A stretch of DNA of 64,000 nt from Neisseria meningitidis (GTDB lineage: Bacteria; Pseudomonadota; Gammaproteobacteria; Burkholderiales; Neisseriaceae). This document shows positions 62,756-64,000 of the stretch, piece by piece. Numbering within the stretch: position 1 is the stretch's first letter; each line of letters starts with the position of its first letter. Location of the stretch: positions 744,001 to 808,000 of the forward strand of contig NZ_LR134525.1 of the NCBI RefSeq assembly GCF_900638555.1. The letters run 5' to 3'. A model generated the notes under the pieces. That model made no database searches. It worked only from the letters and a program-made list of their open reading frames with translations, and was not told the origin of the DNA. Both the position numbers and the translations under genes were made by a program.

Positions 62756-64000
62756 TTCAAGCTTTCTTCAGATGCACCCGTCAATGAGACGGTGGTTCCC
62801 TGTTGGGGTTGGGAATAGATTTTCAATACGGCGCGGATACGTTTGGCCCGCTCCTGCATGATATGCAGTCCGACATGGCTGCCCGATGGTTCTCCAATGT
62901 TTTCCGTGTCAAAACCCTGTCCGTTGTCTTGAATGGTCATTGTAAAACTTCCATCCTGTTTGAGCAGTCTGAATTTGATATGGGTGGCGTGGGCATGTTT
63001 TCGGATGTTGGACAAGCTTTCTTGCAGGATGAAAATCATTTGGAGCTGCTCGTCCTGTGTAGGCAGGTGCGTGCCGTTTTCCCAAGCGGTTTCGACAGTC
63101 GTGCCGGTCTGTTGCGTAAAGCGCGAGAATAGGTCGGCAACGGCTTCGGGAAATTCTTTATTACTGATTTTGGTACGGAAGTTGAGCAGCAGTTCGCGGA
63201 CATCTTCATAACATTCCTGCACGCCTGTTTTGATGAAGCCGATGTTTTCTGCGGCTTCCTCCCGTTTGTTTTCGGCAAAGGCGGTTTCCAGCATCTGTAC
63301 CTGTAGGTTTAGGAACGTTAATGCTTGTGCGATGCTGTCATGTAATCCTTGCGCAATCAGGTTGCGTTCCTGCAATACTGCAAGCAGGCGTTTTTCTTCC
63401 TCCTGTTTTGCGCCGGCAAGCGATACGCCCAATTGCCTGCCTAGTGTTTGAAGCAGGATGCGGTCGTCTTCATCAAGAGAAATGCCGTTTGGAAAGCTGA
63501 GCAACAGCCTGCCCAATGTTTCGTTCTGGTACTCAATGGGGAAGATTTCCTCATGGTACTTCCCCAAATCCGAAGCTGCTGTGCCGCAATCCGCATGATG
63601 AATGGAAACATAAACATCGGATCCGCCGTCCAAACAAACTCTGCCGGAATCTGCTCCTACGGCGGGCAGGATACGGTTTAGAAAATGTTCTGCAGCCTGT
63701 TGCGGTATGTAGGATTGGTGCAGATCCCGTGTAGTTTGGTACAGCAGGGTCAGGTTTTGATTTTGTTTTTCGAGACTGCGTGTCTGCTCGGCGACTTGTC
63801 CTTCCAAATCATCATATAAAATTTTCAACCTGCCGCCCATTTGATTGAAACAACGCCCGACCTGTTTGAATTCCGGCGTACCGCCTTCGGGAACCGGAAT
63901 ATCGAAACACCTCCGTCCGATGCGTTCCGCACCTTCCCTTAACGCCTGCAGCGGCCGGATAACCCAAATCTGGTGCCAAAACAGCATCAGTACAGACGAC
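62752..64000 (-). CDS. narQ: Sensor histidine kinase NarQ, 5' end outside the window
   Basis: Partial: the frame continues upstream past 64000. Visible order: end of a membrane segment, HAMP (PLQALREGAERIG), a coiled-coil linker (QVAEQTRSLEKQNQ), a GAF-like middle (RVCLDGGSDVYVSIHH), then the HisKA_3 phosphorylation site LIAQGLHDSIAQALTFL, and an ATPase domain with SNIRKHAHATHI and DNGQGFDTEN. Senses nitrate or nitrite and phosphorylates NarP. Neisseria reports describe a NarQ insensitive to nitrate; not testable here because the sensor part is cut off. Confidence 0.9.
   Translation of the reverse strand, partial: SSVLMLFWHQIWVIRPLQALREGAERIGRRCFDIPVPEGGTPEFKQVGRCFNQMGGRLKILYDDLEGQVAEQTRSLEKQNQNLTLLYQTTRDLHQSYIPQQAAEHFLNRILPAVGADSGRVCLDGGSDVYVSIHHADCGTAASDLGKYHEEIFPIEYQNETLGRLLLSFPNGISLDEDDRILLQTLGRQLGVSLAGAKQEEEKRLLAVLQERNLIAQGLHDSIAQALTFLNLQVQMLETAFAENKREEAAENIGFIKTGVQECYEDVRELLLNFRTKISNKEFPEAVADLFSRFTQQTGTTVETAWENGTHLPTQDEQLQMIFILQESLSNIRKHAHATHIKFRLLKQDGSFTMTIQDNGQGFDTENIGEPSGSHVGLHIMQERAKRIRAVLKIYSQPQQGTTVSLTGASEESLK

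Overview
The window is chromosomal DNA from a pathogenic-lineage Neisseria, most probably Neisseria meningitidis or a very close relative. The evidence is the very frequent 12-bp uptake sequence ATGCCGTCTGAA, often as inverted pairs serving as terminators; six Correia repeat enclosed elements (CREE; four of 155 bp, two of 105 bp); dRS3-type repeats; IS1655-like and IS1106-like insertion sequences; and gene content typical of the species (pacA-pacB-ape1, zur, a phase-variable type III mod/res pair, a YceI antigen, leuC-leuD-leuB, narQ-narP). Species is inferred from these signatures, not from a database search.

Layout. 0-7 kb: membrane 'site-specific recombinase', a BCCT betaine/choline transporter broken by a one-base deletion, an acyl-CoA synthetase and an IS1655-like element. 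7-11 kb: the peptidoglycan O-acetylation operon pacA-pacB-ape1 (minus strand). 11-18.7 kb: an MFS pseudogene whose middle has been replaced by a CREE, a CopZ-like metal-binding protein, a methyltransferase, an unknown protein, a Gram-positive-looking glycerate kinase, a low-Mr tyrosine phosphatase, zur overlapping a COG0523 GTPase, and a periplasmic cyclophilin. 18.7-23.6 kb: type III R-M system with a (CCAAG)7 tract in the mod coding sequence, in frame (ON). 23.7-28.2 kb: ttcA, ygfZ, ridA-like, ybaK, a J-domain membrane protein and a DMT permease. 28.3-36.6 kb: aspA, CREE, yceI, leuB, yhcH-like, leuD, lipoprotein, leuC and divergent gshA. 36.7-43.3 kb: radC, queH, a CAP-domain protein, hflX and a CcoI-type copper ATPase. 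43.3-49.7 kb: a repeat-rich spacer with a small frameshifted ORF, fpr, a kinase-like protein, thrC, a lipoprotein, and a DUF3360 permease divergent from a LysR regulator. 50-55.7 kb: CREE, a decayed autotransporter-like gene, rarA, CREE, the C-terminal stub of a type I DNA methyltransferase and an IS5-family element. 55.8-59.8 kb: riboflavin genes (HTH-RibBX fusion; ribA downstream of a GAF-like gene) surrounding a frameshifted glycosyltransferase. 60-64 kb: tRNA-Leu(UAG), purM, CREE, and narP-narQ running off the window edge.

Common theme: a compact housekeeping backbone interrupted by small-scale decay and switching: homopolymer or short-repeat frame changes (BCCT transporter, mod, small A8 ORF, autotransporter remnant, glycosyltransferase), CREEs lying at deletion scars (MFS gene, autotransporter, hsdM), and imports (glycerate kinase, mod recognition domain, and a yhcH-leuD patch carrying the AGGCCGTCTGAA uptake-sequence dialect).

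The most unusual item is the riboflavin gene at 55857-57194. It encodes a phage-repressor-like helix-turn-helix fused in frame to RibB and a cyclohydrolase-II-like domain that lacks its zinc cysteines. It is preceded by a perfect 17-bp inverted repeat, one arm of which covers the -35 hexamer of its promoter. I infer a self-regulating riboflavin enzyme; this is untested.
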